Source: Paractinoplanes atraurantiacus (GTDB lineage Bacteria; Actinomycetota; Actinomycetes; Mycobacteriales; Micromonosporaceae). From it: 64,000 nt of DNA. Below, in pieces: positions 8,157-16,007 of the stretch (positions are counted from its first letter, which is position 1; the number at the start of each line of letters is the position of its first letter). The DNA lies in assembly GCF_900215205.1 (NCBI RefSeq), contig NZ_OBDY01000003.1:449842-513841 (forward strand). The letters run 5' to 3'. Below the pieces are notes generated by a model that was not told the DNA's origin, did no database searches, and saw only the letters and a list, made by a program, of their open reading frames with translations. A program made the translations under genes and the position numbers.

Positions 8157-10580
8157 GTCTTCTCTGGGGAACCGCCGCCTGAACCTGGGGCTGCCGGTGG
8201 GCTTGATGAGCTCGTCGGGCGGCTTCGCGTGCTCAAGAGGTGGGCCGGGGAGCCGTCGTTTGAAGTGCTGACTGAGCGGGTCGGTGGGCAAGCCCGGCGG
8301 TCCACTGTCGTCGACTGTTTTCGGGTGGGGCGGCGGCGGCTCGACAACGACCTTGTGCTGGCTATCGTGCGGGCGCTCTGTCCCGACGAGGACTATGTGG
8401 CTCGGTGGCGGCGAGCCTTGCGGGCCGTTGGTGGGGAGGCCGAGGCCGCGGCCCGGGTCAGTGTGCAGGATCGGCTGCCGCCGGAGCTGGCCGGGTTCAC
8501 CGGGCGGGCGGCGGAGCTCGACCGGATCGTCAGCGCCGGTACGGGGCATCTGGCGATCACGGGGATGGCTGGGGTCGGCAAGACGCAGCTGGCTGTGCGG
8601 GCGGCGCATCTGCTCAGGGAGCGGTTCGAGCGGGTTCTCTTCGTCAACCTTCGCGGGTTCCATCCCGATCCGGGGCAGCCGCCGGCCGATCCGGGTGCTG
8701 TGCTGGGGGCTCTGCTGCGGCTTCTCGGGGTGCCGGGGCGGCAGATTCCGTATGCGGTCGCGGCGCGGGCCGAGGTGTTCCGCGAGAAATGCGGGCGCGC
8801 CCTTGTCCTGCTCGACAACGCGGCCGACGTCGAGCAGGTGCGGCCGCTGCTCACCGGCGCACCGGGGTGTCTGACGCTGATCACCAGCCGGCACAGCTTG
8901 GCCGGGTTGCACACGTTGAGCGTGAAGGTGTTCGGTGCCGATGAGGCCGCCGCTTTTCTGGGACGGCCGGACGAGCCCGACGCGGTGGCCCGGATCGCGC
9001 GGCGCTGTGGCTATCTTCCTCTTGCTCTCGGGCTGGTCGCCGGGCACATCCGGGCCACGCCGGGCTGGTCGTTGACCGATCACGCGGACCGGCTCGACGA
9101 GCGCCGTCAGCTCGAGGGCGGGGTCGAGCTCGCCCTCGACCTGTCCTACCGCGATCTGCCCGCCGAACAACGGCGTCTGCTGCGGCTGGCCGCCTTGCAT
9201 CCAGGTCAGGACCTTGACGCGTACGCCGTGGCGGCTCTCGCCGGCGACGAGCCGCACCGGGTGGAGGGCCGCCTCGACGGTCTGTGCGGCGACCATCTGC
9301 TCTCGCGGTCCGCGCCCGGCCGGTACACGTTCCACGACCTCGTGCGCGCCTACGCCGTCGAGAAGGGTCAGGACGAGGACAGTCCGCGGGAGCGCCGGGC
9401 CGCGCTGACCAAGCTGTTCGACTACTACCTGGCCGCGTCGACCGAGGCGATGGACGTGCTGCACCCGGTCGAGGCCCACCGCCGGCCGCGGGTCGCCACC
9501 AGCGGCATCCTGACCGCCCGGCCCGCCGATGCCGGGTCGGCGCGGCACTGGCTGGACACCGAGCGGGCCACCCTGGTCGCGGTGACCGCGCACATGGCCG
9601 GCGAGGGCTGGCCGGGTCATGCCACCGGGCTGGCCCGCATCCTGTTCCGCTATCTTAACGGCGGCCACAACCACGACGCCGTCACCGTGCACGGCCTGGC
9701 CCATTCGGCGGCCGAGGGCAGCGGCGACCTGGCCGGGCAGGGGCACGCGCTGACCGACCTCGGCACCGCGCTGTGGCGCCTCGGCCAGGGCGAGGCGGCC
9801 GCGGACAGCCATCGACGGGCGGTGGAGCTTTTCCGGCGTACGGGCGATGCCGTCGGCCAGGCCCGGGCCCTGCTCAACCTGGGGGTCGTGGTCACGCAGC
9901 TGGGCCTCTACCAGGAGGCGGCCGATCATTTCGGGCTGGCGCTGGTCCTCTATCGACAGTCGGGTGACCCGCTCGGTGAGGGCCGCGCCCTGGCCCGGGT
10001 CGGCTACATCGAGCAGACGCTGGGCCGCCACGACGAGGCGGCCGAGCATTTCGCGCAGGCCCTGGCCCTCTGCCGGGCCAACGGCGACCGGATGGGCGAG
10101 GGCAGCTCCCTGATCAGTCTGGGCGAGGCGGAGACGGAGCTCGGCCGCTACGAGCCGGCGGGTGAGCATCTGTTCGAGGCGCTGGCCCTCTTTCAGAAGG
10201 AGCTCGGCGATCGTACGGGTGAGGCCAGCGCCCTCTACGCCCTCGGCATGCTGGGCACAAGGCGCGGCGACGCCGAGGCCACCGGCCACCACCGCCAGGC
10301 ACTGGCCATCTTCCGGGAGACCGGATATCGCGACGGTGAGGCGGCCGTCCTCAACGGGCTGGGCGAGGCCGTGACCGATCCGGCCGAGGCGCTGGCCCAT
10401 CACACCGAGGCGCGCGCCATCGCCGAGGAGATCGGCGCCCGCGAGCTGCTGGCCCGCGCCCACGCCGGGCTGGGCCGGGCCCACCGGCTCCTCGGCCACA
10501 CCGCGGAAGCGGACCGGGACGACGAGCGAGCGGCCGCCCTGTACGACGAGCTCAGAAGGCCCGCGGCAGATTCACCGTGA
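8154..10580 (+). CDS. STAND ATPase with NB-ARC domain and TPR repeats
   Basis: This 808-aa signal-transduction ATPase resembles NB-ARC/TPR regulators of actinobacteria. Residues about 15-95 form a small helical, DNA-binding-like N-terminal region (DELVGRLRVLKRWAGEPSFEVLTERV and following helices). A linker LPPELAGFTGRAAELDRI then leads into the nucleotide-binding domain with P-loop GMAGVGKT at 137-144 and Walker B-like ALVLLDNA. Residues beyond about 480 are helical repeats of the TPR type (repeated GDxxGxARALxNLG and YxEAxxxFxxALxLxR patterns). Unlike SARP regulators, no BTAD domain is present. The target is unknown. Its last 29 bases overlap the end of the convergent histidine kinase gene. 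Confidence 0.85.
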   Translation: MVFSGEPPPEPGAAGGLDELVGRLRVLKRWAGEPSFEVLTERVGGQARRSTVVDCFRVGRRRLDNDLVLAIVRALCPDEDYVARWRRALRAVGGEAEAAARVSVQDRLPPELAGFTGRAAELDRIVSAGTGHLAITGMAGVGKTQLAVRAAHLLRERFERVLFVNLRGFHPDPGQPPADPGAVLGALLRLLGVPGRQIPYAVAARAEVFREKCGRALVLLDNAADVEQVRPLLTGAPGCLTLITSRHSLAGLHTLSVKVFGADEAAAFLGRPDEPDAVARIARRCGYLPLALGLVAGHIRATPGWSLTDHADRLDERRQLEGGVELALDLSYRDLPAEQRRLLRLAALHPGQDLDAYAVAALAGDEPHRVEGRLDGLCGDHLLSRSAPGRYTFHDLVRAYAVEKGQDEDSPRERRAALTKLFDYYLAASTEAMDVLHPVEAHRRPRVATSGILTARPADAGSARHWLDTERATLVAVTAHMAGEGWPGHATGLARILFRYLNGGHNHDAVTVHGLAHSAAEGSGDLAGQGHALTDLGTALWRLGQGEAAADSHRRAVELFRRTGDAVGQARALLNLGVVVTQLGLYQEAADHFGLALVLYRQSGDPLGEGRALARVGYIEQTLGRHDEAAEHFAQALALCRANGDRMGEGSSLISLGEAETELGRYEPAGEHLFEALALFQKELGDRTGEASALYALGMLGTRRGDAEATGHHRQALAIFRETGYRDGEAAVLNGLGEAVTDPAEALAHHTEARAIAEEIGARELLARAHAGLGRAHRLLGHTAEADRDDERAAALYDELRRPAADSP

Positions 10581-11658
10581 CGACCAGACCGCCTTCGGGG
10601 CGGGCCTCCGCGCGGACTTCGCCGCCGTGGGCGCGGGCCACCGCCCGTACGATGGAAAGCCCCAACCCCGCTCCTGGCGAATGCAAGCGCTCCGTCCCGT
10701 ACCGATGGAACGGCTCGAAAAGACCCGGCACCTCGTAACGCGGAATGACCGGCCCGGAGTTGCTCACCTCGAGCAGCACGCGGCCGGCCAGCGTGCCGGT
10801 CGCCACCCGCACCCAGCCGTTACCGGGCACGTTGTGCCGCACGCCGTTCTCGACCAGGTTTTGCACCAGGCGTTCCAGCAGCACCGGGTTGCCGGCCACC
10901 GGCGCCTCGTTGAGCGAGGTCACCACCTTGACCGTGTCGGAGACGGCCACGTGGTCGACGATGTCGGACAGGTCGACGAAGGAGCGCTCGGTCATCGGGC
11001 GCTCCGACTGGGCGAGCAGCAGCAGGCCGTCGATCAGCCGCCCGTGCCGGTCGTTGATCGCGATCAGGGTGCGGCCGAGATGGCGTACCTCCTCGGATGC
11101 CTCCTCCCGTGAAAGCGCGACCTCCAGCAGGGTCCGGTTGAGTGTCAGCGGGGTCCGCAGCTCGTGCGAGGCGCTGGCGATGAAGCGGCGCTGCCCGTCG
11201 AAGGAGTGGTCGAGCCGGGCCAGCATGATGTCGAAGGTGTCGGCCAGCTCCTTGATCTCGTCCTTGGGGCCGGTCAGCGCGATCCGTTCGTGCAGGCCCT
11301 GGTCGGCGTCGGGGGCGTCGGCGATGCGGCGGGCCGTCGCGGTGATCTGCTGCAACGGCTGGAGCATGCGGCCGGCGACCAGCCAGCCGAGCGCGATCGC
11401 GGCCGCGCTGACCACGGCCAGCGCGATCGCGCCCTGGGTGAGCATGGTGTGCAGGGTGCCCTCGCGGGTGCCCTCGATGAACTGCTGCACCTGTAAGCGC
11501 TCGCCGGGCACGGGCACCTCGGTGGCCTCGAACTTCGCCGCGGCGGTGGGCAGCCGCTGCGACACCAGCACGTACATGGCGCCGAGCAGCACCAGCCCGG
11601 CCAGCACGAACAACCCTCCATAAACGAGGGTCAGCCGGCCCCGGACGGTCAGTCTCAT
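10552..11658 (-). CDS. Sensor histidine kinase of a MacB-linked two-component system
   Basis: This is a membrane sensor kinase of 368 aa. TM1 is about residues 13-33, followed by a short extracytoplasmic segment, and TM2 is about 75-96. HAMP follows. The phosphoacceptor His165 lies in FIASASHELRTPLTLN. The ATPase domain has an N box (LVQNLVENGVRHN) and a G2 motif (GAGLGLSIVRAVARAHGG). The ATG at 11658 overlaps the stop of the response regulator by 4 bases, so the pair is co-transcribed. It is divergent from an efflux-like operon at 12427, its likely target. The sensor loop is only about 40 residues, so it may sense within or near the membrane. Confidence 0.93.
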   Translation of the reverse strand: MRLTVRGRLTLVYGGLFVLAGLVLLGAMYVLVSQRLPTAAAKFEATEVPVPGERLQVQQFIEGTREGTLHTMLTQGAIALAVVSAAAIALGWLVAGRMLQPLQQITATARRIADAPDADQGLHERIALTGPKDEIKELADTFDIMLARLDHSFDGQRRFIASASHELRTPLTLNRTLLEVALSREEASEEVRHLGRTLIAINDRHGRLIDGLLLLAQSERPMTERSFVDLSDIVDHVAVSDTVKVVTSLNEAPVAGNPVLLERLVQNLVENGVRHNVPGNGWVRVATGTLAGRVLLEVSNSGPVIPRYEVPGLFEPFHRYGTERLHSPGAGLGLSIVRAVARAHGGEVRAEARPEGGLVVTVNLPRAF

Positions 11659-12311
11659 GCGATCCGATACCCCACTCCCGGCTCGGTGAGCACCACGGGC
11701 GGATCTCCCAGCTTGCGCCGCAACTTCAGGATCGTCATGCGTACGGCGTGGGTGAACGGATCCGCGTTCTCGTCCCACGCCTTTTCGAGCAGCGTCTCGG
11801 CCGACACCGCGCTCCCGTCGGCGCGCAGCAGCTCGGTCAGCACGGCGAACTCCTTGCGCGACAGCGGCACGTACCGCCCGTCGCGGTGCACCTCGCGCCG
11901 ATGCGGGTCGAGGCTGATGCCGCCGCGGCGCAGGATCGGGGGCACGGCCGGCCGGGACCGGCGGCCGAGCGCGATGACCCGGGCCGAGAGCTCGCGCAGG
12001 GCGAACGGCTTGGGCAGATAGTCGTCGGCGCCGAGGGACAGCCCGGTGACCCGGTCGTCGATGCCGGCCGCGGCGGTCAGCATCAGCACCCGGGTGTCGC
12101 CCTGCCGCTCGACCAGCGCGCGGCACACGTCGTCACCGTGCACGGCCGGCAGGTCGCGGTCGAGCACGACCACGTCGTAGTCGTTGACGCCGACCCGTTC
12201 CAGGGCGGCCGCGCCGTCGTAGACCACGTCGACCGCGTGGGTGTCCTGCCGCAGGCCTTGCGCCACCGCGTCGGCGAGCAGCGGTTCGTCCTCGACCACC
12301 AGGATCCGCAT
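11655..12311 (-). CDS. OmpR-family response regulator
   Basis: This DNA-binding response regulator has 218 aa. The receiver domain (1-115) starts MRILVVEDEPLLAD, with the acidic pocket Glu7-Asp8 and phosphoacceptor Asp51 in VVVLDRDLP. A winged-helix domain occupies about 125-218 with LSRKEFAVLTELLRADG and TEPGVGYRIA typical of OmpR/PhoB members. It is the first gene of the two-gene operon with the kinase. The 115-bp divergent spacer holds two GCGTCAC repeats at 11-base spacing, the layout this family binds, so it probably controls the operon at 12427 and itself. Confidence 0.94.
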   Translation of the reverse strand: MRILVVEDEPLLADAVAQGLRQDTHAVDVVYDGAAALERVGVNDYDVVVLDRDLPAVHGDDVCRALVERQGDTRVLMLTAAAGIDDRVTGLSLGADDYLPKPFALRELSARVIALGRRSRPAVPPILRRGGISLDPHRREVHRDGRYVPLSRKEFAVLTELLRADGSAVSAETLLEKAWDENADPFTHAVRMTILKLRRKLGDPPVVLTEPGVGYRIA

Positions 12312-12333
12312 GGGCCCATCCTCTCGCGCCGGA

Positions 12334-12365
12334 GCGTCACCTGGGCGTCACGTTTTTTCGTGACG
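12334..12365. promoter_or_regulatory. Putative response-regulator binding site between divergent operons
   Basis: GCGTCAC occurs at 12334-12340 and 12345-12351, 11 bases apart start to start, which is the half-site spacing typical of OmpR/PhoB proteins. The second copy is also part of a perfect inverted repeat, CGTCACG at 12346-12352 and CGTGACG at 12359-12365 around six T residues. It sits in the spacer between the response regulator gene and the lipoprotein/efflux operon. The function is inferred from position and spacing. Confidence 0.55.
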
Positions 12366-12426
12366 GCCGGGAAACACGCCCCTCGCTCTACTTCCTCTCG
12401 TGACAGCGACACGGAGGAGGTTGACG

Positions 12427-12981
12427 ATGCGAGGAGCGAAGCTGATCACGGCCGGTTTCCTGATGGCTCTGGCCGCGTGCGCCCCGGCCGCCGGCGAGAG
12501 CCCCGGGGTGGCGACCGCGCAGTCCGGCGGCCCGGCAGCGCAGGCCAGTTCGAGCGCGCCGGCGGTACCCGACGAGGACATGGCCCTCAAGCACGCGCAG
12601 TGCATGCGCAAGGAGGGCGTCACCTGGTGGCCCGACCCGAAGCCGGGCGGGCGCACGACCATCAAGACGCCCAAGGGCTTCGACCCGGACAAGCTCGAGA
12701 AGGCGATGGAGGCCTGCAAGGCGTTCGCCCCCAACGGCGGCGAGCGGCTCAAGCCCGACGCCGAGATGCTCGAGCAGGCCCGGCAGATGGCCAAGTGCAT
12801 GCGCGAGAACGGTGTGCCGAACTTCCCCGACCCGAAACCGGACGGCAGCATCGCGATCGACGGAAGGAAGCTGGGCACCGGTCCCGGCGACCCGACCTTC
12901 GACAAGGCCGAGAAGGCCTGCGAGAAGTACGTGCCGGAGGGCGCCTCGACGGAGCGCCACGCCGAGGGGACTGACGCATGA
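12427..12981 (+). CDS. Cysteine-repeat lipoprotein of the MacB-like operon
   Basis: This 184-aa exported lipoprotein has a signal peptide ending in the lipobox LAAC (Cys18). After a Ser/Ala-rich linker there are two copies of a roughly 55-residue unit. Each unit has the pattern CMRxxGVxxxPDPxPxG, followed later by KAxxAC, so each carries two cysteines that could pair. I see this as an internal duplication. The ATG at 12427 follows GGAGGAGG at 12413-12420. It overlaps the adaptor gene by 4 bases and is the first gene of a four-gene unit with adaptor, ATPase and permease. It may act as an envelope sensor or substrate-binding accessory; its exact role is unknown. Confidence 0.82.
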   Translation: MRGAKLITAGFLMALAACAPAAGESPGVATAQSGGPAAQASSSAPAVPDEDMALKHAQCMRKEGVTWWPDPKPGGRTTIKTPKGFDPDKLEKAMEACKAFAPNGGERLKPDAEMLEQARQMAKCMRENGVPNFPDPKPDGSIAIDGRKLGTGPGDPTFDKAEKACEKYVPEGASTERHAEGTDA

Positions 12982-14027
12982 GCCGGCGCGGCAACGCTGT
13001 GGTGGCCGGCGTGCTGACGGTCGGCGCGGTCGCGGCGGCGGTCACGGTCTTCAACCTGCCGCCGGCCGAGAGCAACGACGGCACCACCACCGGCAAGCCG
13101 ACGGAGACGGCCGAGGTCGCGAAGAAGACCCTGGTCGACAGCGAGTCGCACGACGGAACACTCGGCCACGGCGACACCTCCTCGATCGCCGCCGGGAGAC
13201 AGGGCACGGTGACGGCGCTGGCGGCCTCCGGCAGCACGGTCACCCGCGGCAAACCCCTCTACAAGATCGACAACAAACCCGTTTCCTTGTTGTACGGGGC
13301 ATTGCCCGCTTACCGCACGTTGCGGGTGGGCGTGGAGGGCAGCGACGTCCTGCAGTTCGAGAAGAACCTGTGGGCGCTGGGCTACCGCGGCTTCACCGTC
13401 GACGACGAATACACGTCGGCCACCGCGGACGCGGTCGAGGAGTGGCAGGACGATCTCGGCCGCGACGAGACGGGCACGGTCGAGACCGATCAGATCCACT
13501 ACGCCTCGGGCCAGGTGCGTGTCGACTCGCACAGCGCCGAGCGGGGCGCCGTGGTTCAGCCGGGCACCGAGGTGCTCAAGACCACCGGCACCACGATGCT
13601 GGCCACGGTCACGCTCGACGTCGACGCGCAGCGGCTGGCCCGCAAGGGCGCGACCGTCGACGTCACACTGCCCGACGGCAGCGAGGTCAACGGAAAGATC
13701 ACCGGTGTCGAGACGGTGGTCGAGACCGGGCAGGGCAACGAGGAGGACACCACCAAGATCGAGGTGACGGTCGCCTTCGCCGAGTCGCCCCAGGGCCTCG
13801 ACGAGGCCGCGGTGACCGTCGACTTCGTCTCGTCGCAGCGGGAGAACGTGCTCACCGTCCCGGTGGCGGCGCTGCTCGCGCTCTCCGAGGGCGGCTACGG
13901 CGTCGAGGTGGCCGAGAACGGCGGCACCCGCGTCGTCGCGGTGAAGACCGGCCTGTTCGCCGGCGGCGAGGTGGAGGTCTCCGGCGGCGGGCTCCAGGCC
14001 GGCACGCGGGTGGTGGTCCCGTCATGA
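12978..14027 (+). CDS. Membrane-fusion-like adaptor with peptidoglycan-binding domain
   Basis: This 349-aa protein has an N-terminal membrane anchor (about 8-27) and an HlyD/MacA-like architecture. A barrel-sandwich half motif (GTVTALAASGSTVTRGKPLYKIDNKPV) spans about 75-100. A peptidoglycan-binding-1-like domain follows at about 115-165 (VLQFEKNLWALGY, ATADAVEEWQDDLG). The second lipoyl half and beta-barrel then run to the C-terminus. Adaptors of this kind link a MacB-type permease to the cell wall in Gram-positive bacteria. It overlaps its upstream and downstream genes by 4 bases each, so it belongs to a tightly coupled operon. Confidence 0.86.
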   Translation: MSRRGNAVVAGVLTVGAVAAAVTVFNLPPAESNDGTTTGKPTETAEVAKKTLVDSESHDGTLGHGDTSSIAAGRQGTVTALAASGSTVTRGKPLYKIDNKPVSLLYGALPAYRTLRVGVEGSDVLQFEKNLWALGYRGFTVDDEYTSATADAVEEWQDDLGRDETGTVETDQIHYASGQVRVDSHSAERGAVVQPGTEVLKTTGTTMLATVTLDVDAQRLARKGATVDVTLPDGSEVNGKITGVETVVETGQGNEEDTTKIEVTVAFAESPQGLDEAAVTVDFVSSQRENVLTVPVAALLALSEGGYGVEVAENGGTRVVAVKTGLFAGGEVEVSGGGLQAGTRVVVPS

Positions 14028-14683
14028 CCGCGGTGATCGAGCTGGCCGGCGTCAGCAAGTCGTATCCGGGCGGGGTCACGGCGGTGCGCTCGGTCGACCT
14101 GGCCGTCGAGTACGGCGAACTGGTCGCGATCGTCGGGCCGTCCGGCTCCGGCAAGTCGACGATGCTGCACCTCATCGGCACGCTGGACCGGCCCACCCAC
14201 GGCACCGTGCGCATCGACGGCCACGACGTGGCGACGCTGTCCGACCGGCAGCTGTCGGCGCTGCGGGCGAGGCGGATCGGCTTCGTGTTCCAGCAGTTCC
14301 ACCTGGCCCCCGGGCGCGACGCGGTGGCGAATGTCGCGGACGGGTTGCTTTACGCAGGCGTACACAAGAAAGAGCGTGAGTGGCGCGCCGAGGCCGCCCT
14401 CGTCCGGGTCGGCCTGGGTGACCGGCTCACGCACCGTCCGCACGAGCTCTCCGGCGGCGAACGTCAACGGGTGGCCATCGCCCGTGCCGTGGCCGGCGAC
14501 CCGGCTGTGCTGCTGGCCGACGAGCCGACCGGAAACCTCGACTCCGTCTCCGGCGCCGGCGTGGTGGAGCTGCTGCGCGAGCTCAACGCGGCCGGCACCA
14601 CGATCATGGTGATCACGCACGATCACGAGATCGCCGACGGGCTGCCGAGGCAGGTCCCGATGCGTGACGGGCGGGTGGTCTGA
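14024..14683 (+). CDS. ABC transporter ATP-binding protein, MacB/LolD type
   Basis: This 219-aa ATPase energises the permease encoded next. Walker A is GPSGSGKST at 38-46, the Q-loop region is FVFQQFHLAPGRD, the signature is LSGGERQRVAIARA, and Walker B is VLLADEPTGNLD. The LolD/MacB subfamily is recognised from the GTLDRPTHGTVRIDG stretch and FQQFHL. A minor oddity is the Q-loop neighbour sequence LAPGRDAVANV, where LLPxLTAxENV is usual. It overlaps the adaptor gene by 4 bases and the permease gene by 1 base. Confidence 0.95.
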   Translation: MTAVIELAGVSKSYPGGVTAVRSVDLAVEYGELVAIVGPSGSGKSTMLHLIGTLDRPTHGTVRIDGHDVATLSDRQLSALRARRIGFVFQQFHLAPGRDAVANVADGLLYAGVHKKEREWRAEAALVRVGLGDRLTHRPHELSGGERQRVAIARAVAGDPAVLLADEPTGNLDSVSGAGVVELLRELNAAGTTIMVITHDHEIADGLPRQVPMRDGRVV

Positions 14684-15861
14684 TGTCTCTCGACCCCGCC
14701 CGGTTGCGGCCGGCCGATCTCCTGCGCCTCGGTGGGTACGGCTTGAGGGCGCGCCCGCTGCGCGCGGTGCTCTCGGCCCTCGGCATCGCGATCGGCATCG
14801 CCGCGATGATCGCCGTCGTGGGCATCTCGTCGTCGAGCCGGGCCGACCTCGACCGCGAGCTGGCGGCGCTCGGCACGAACATGCTGACCGTGGCGCCCGG
14901 CCAGACGATGTTCGGCGACGAGGCGACCCTGCCCGACGAGTCGGTGTCGATGATCCGCCGGATCGGCCCGGTGCTCGCGGCCACCGCGACCGGAGCGGTG
15001 GCGGACAGCGCGGTCTACCGCACCGACAAGATCCCGTCGGGGGAGACGAACGGGATCGCGGTGCTCGCGGCCGAGCAGGCGCTGCTGGAGACGGTCGGCG
15101 GATCGCTGGCCTCCGGCACGTGGCTGAACGCGGCGACCGGCCGTTTCCCGGTCGTGGTGCTCGGCTCGGCCGCGGCCCGCAGGCTCGGCAGTCCGCCGAC
15201 AGTCTGGATGGACGGCCGCTGGTGGACGGTGGCCGGGGTGCTGAAGCCGGTGCCGCTGGCGCCCGAGATCGACCAATCGGTGCTGGTCGGATGGAAAGCG
15301 GCAGGCACGTATCTGGGCTTCGACGGCCATCCGACGACCGTCTACACCAGATCGGTGGACGCGCAGGTGGAGGCGGTACGGGCGGTGCTGGCGGCGACGG
15401 CCAACCCGGCCGACCCGGCCGAGGTCACAGTGTCGAAGCCGTCGGACGCGCTGGCGGCCCGGCGGGCCACGAACGACACGTTCACGGCGCTGCTGCTCGG
15501 CCTGGGCGCGGTGGCGCTGCTGGTCGGCGGCATCGGCGTGGCCAACACCATGGTCATCTCGGTGCTGGAGCGCCGGGCCGAGATCGGGTTGCGCCGGTCG
15601 CTCGGCGCGACCAGGGGCCAGATCCGCACCCAGTTCGTCGCCGAGTCGCTGCTGTTGTCACTGCTGGGCGGGGCCGTGGGCGTTTTCCTGGGGTACGTGG
15701 TCACAGGGTTATACGCGATCACCCAGACGTGGCCGACGGTCGTGCCGGCGTGGGCCCTGATCGGCGGCGTCGGCGCGACAGTGGGAATCGGGGCGGTCGC
15801 GGGCCTGTACCCGGCGATCAGAGCGGCCCGGCTGGCGCCGACCGAGGCACTGGCCACCTAG
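14683..15861 (+). CDS. ABC transporter permease, FtsX/MacB family
   Basis: This 392-aa permease has the MacB topology. TM1 is near residues 28-50, followed by a large extracytoplasmic MacB-like periplasmic core domain with GTNMLTVAPGQ near residue 65. Three C-terminal segments form the FtsX domain, with the conserved ERRAEIGLRRSLGATRGQIRTQFVAESLLLSLLGG stretch recognisable between the first two (shown here as separate pieces: ERRAEIGLRRSLGA, then FVAESLLLS). Such transporters move peptides, antibiotics or lipoproteins, or transmit mechanical signals. The substrate is not evident. It is the last gene of the operon, followed by a strong hairpin at 15881. Confidence 0.94.
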   Translation: MSLDPARLRPADLLRLGGYGLRARPLRAVLSALGIAIGIAAMIAVVGISSSSRADLDRELAALGTNMLTVAPGQTMFGDEATLPDESVSMIRRIGPVLAATATGAVADSAVYRTDKIPSGETNGIAVLAAEQALLETVGGSLASGTWLNAATGRFPVVVLGSAAARRLGSPPTVWMDGRWWTVAGVLKPVPLAPEIDQSVLVGWKAAGTYLGFDGHPTTVYTRSVDAQVEAVRAVLAATANPADPAEVTVSKPSDALAARRATNDTFTALLLGLGAVALLVGGIGVANTMVISVLERRAEIGLRRSLGATRGQIRTQFVAESLLLSLLGGAVGVFLGYVVTGLYAITQTWPTVVPAWALIGGVGATVGIGAVAGLYPAIRAARLAPTEALAT

Positions 15862-15880
15862 GACCGCTTCTTCCGGCCGC

Positions 15881-15907
15881 GGGTCCGGGTCGTGCCGACC
15901 CGGACTC
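15881..15907 (+). terminator. Hairpin terminator after the MacB-like operon
   Basis: GTCCGGGTCG at 15883-15892 pairs with CGACCCGGAC at 15896-15905 around the loop TGC. The stem extends by a G-T and a G-C pair to 15881 and 15907. It lies 20 bases after the permease stop. The following 100 bases are strikingly pyrimidine-rich on this strand, with several CCCTTTTT runs, and could help release in place of a clean U tract. Confidence 0.65.
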
Positions 15908-16007
15908 GCCCTTCTGCCCCTTTTGCCCGGCCATCCTTATGCCCTTTTTGTTTGGCCGCCCTTTTTCCTCGGCCGCCCTCTCTGTCTGGCCCGCCGTCCT
16001 TGCCCGG

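Noticed and set aside
8148..10499. 783-codon frame antisense to the STAND ATPase gene
   Set aside because: Repetitive, Arg/Gly/Gln-rich text, typical of an antisense frame in high-GC DNA.
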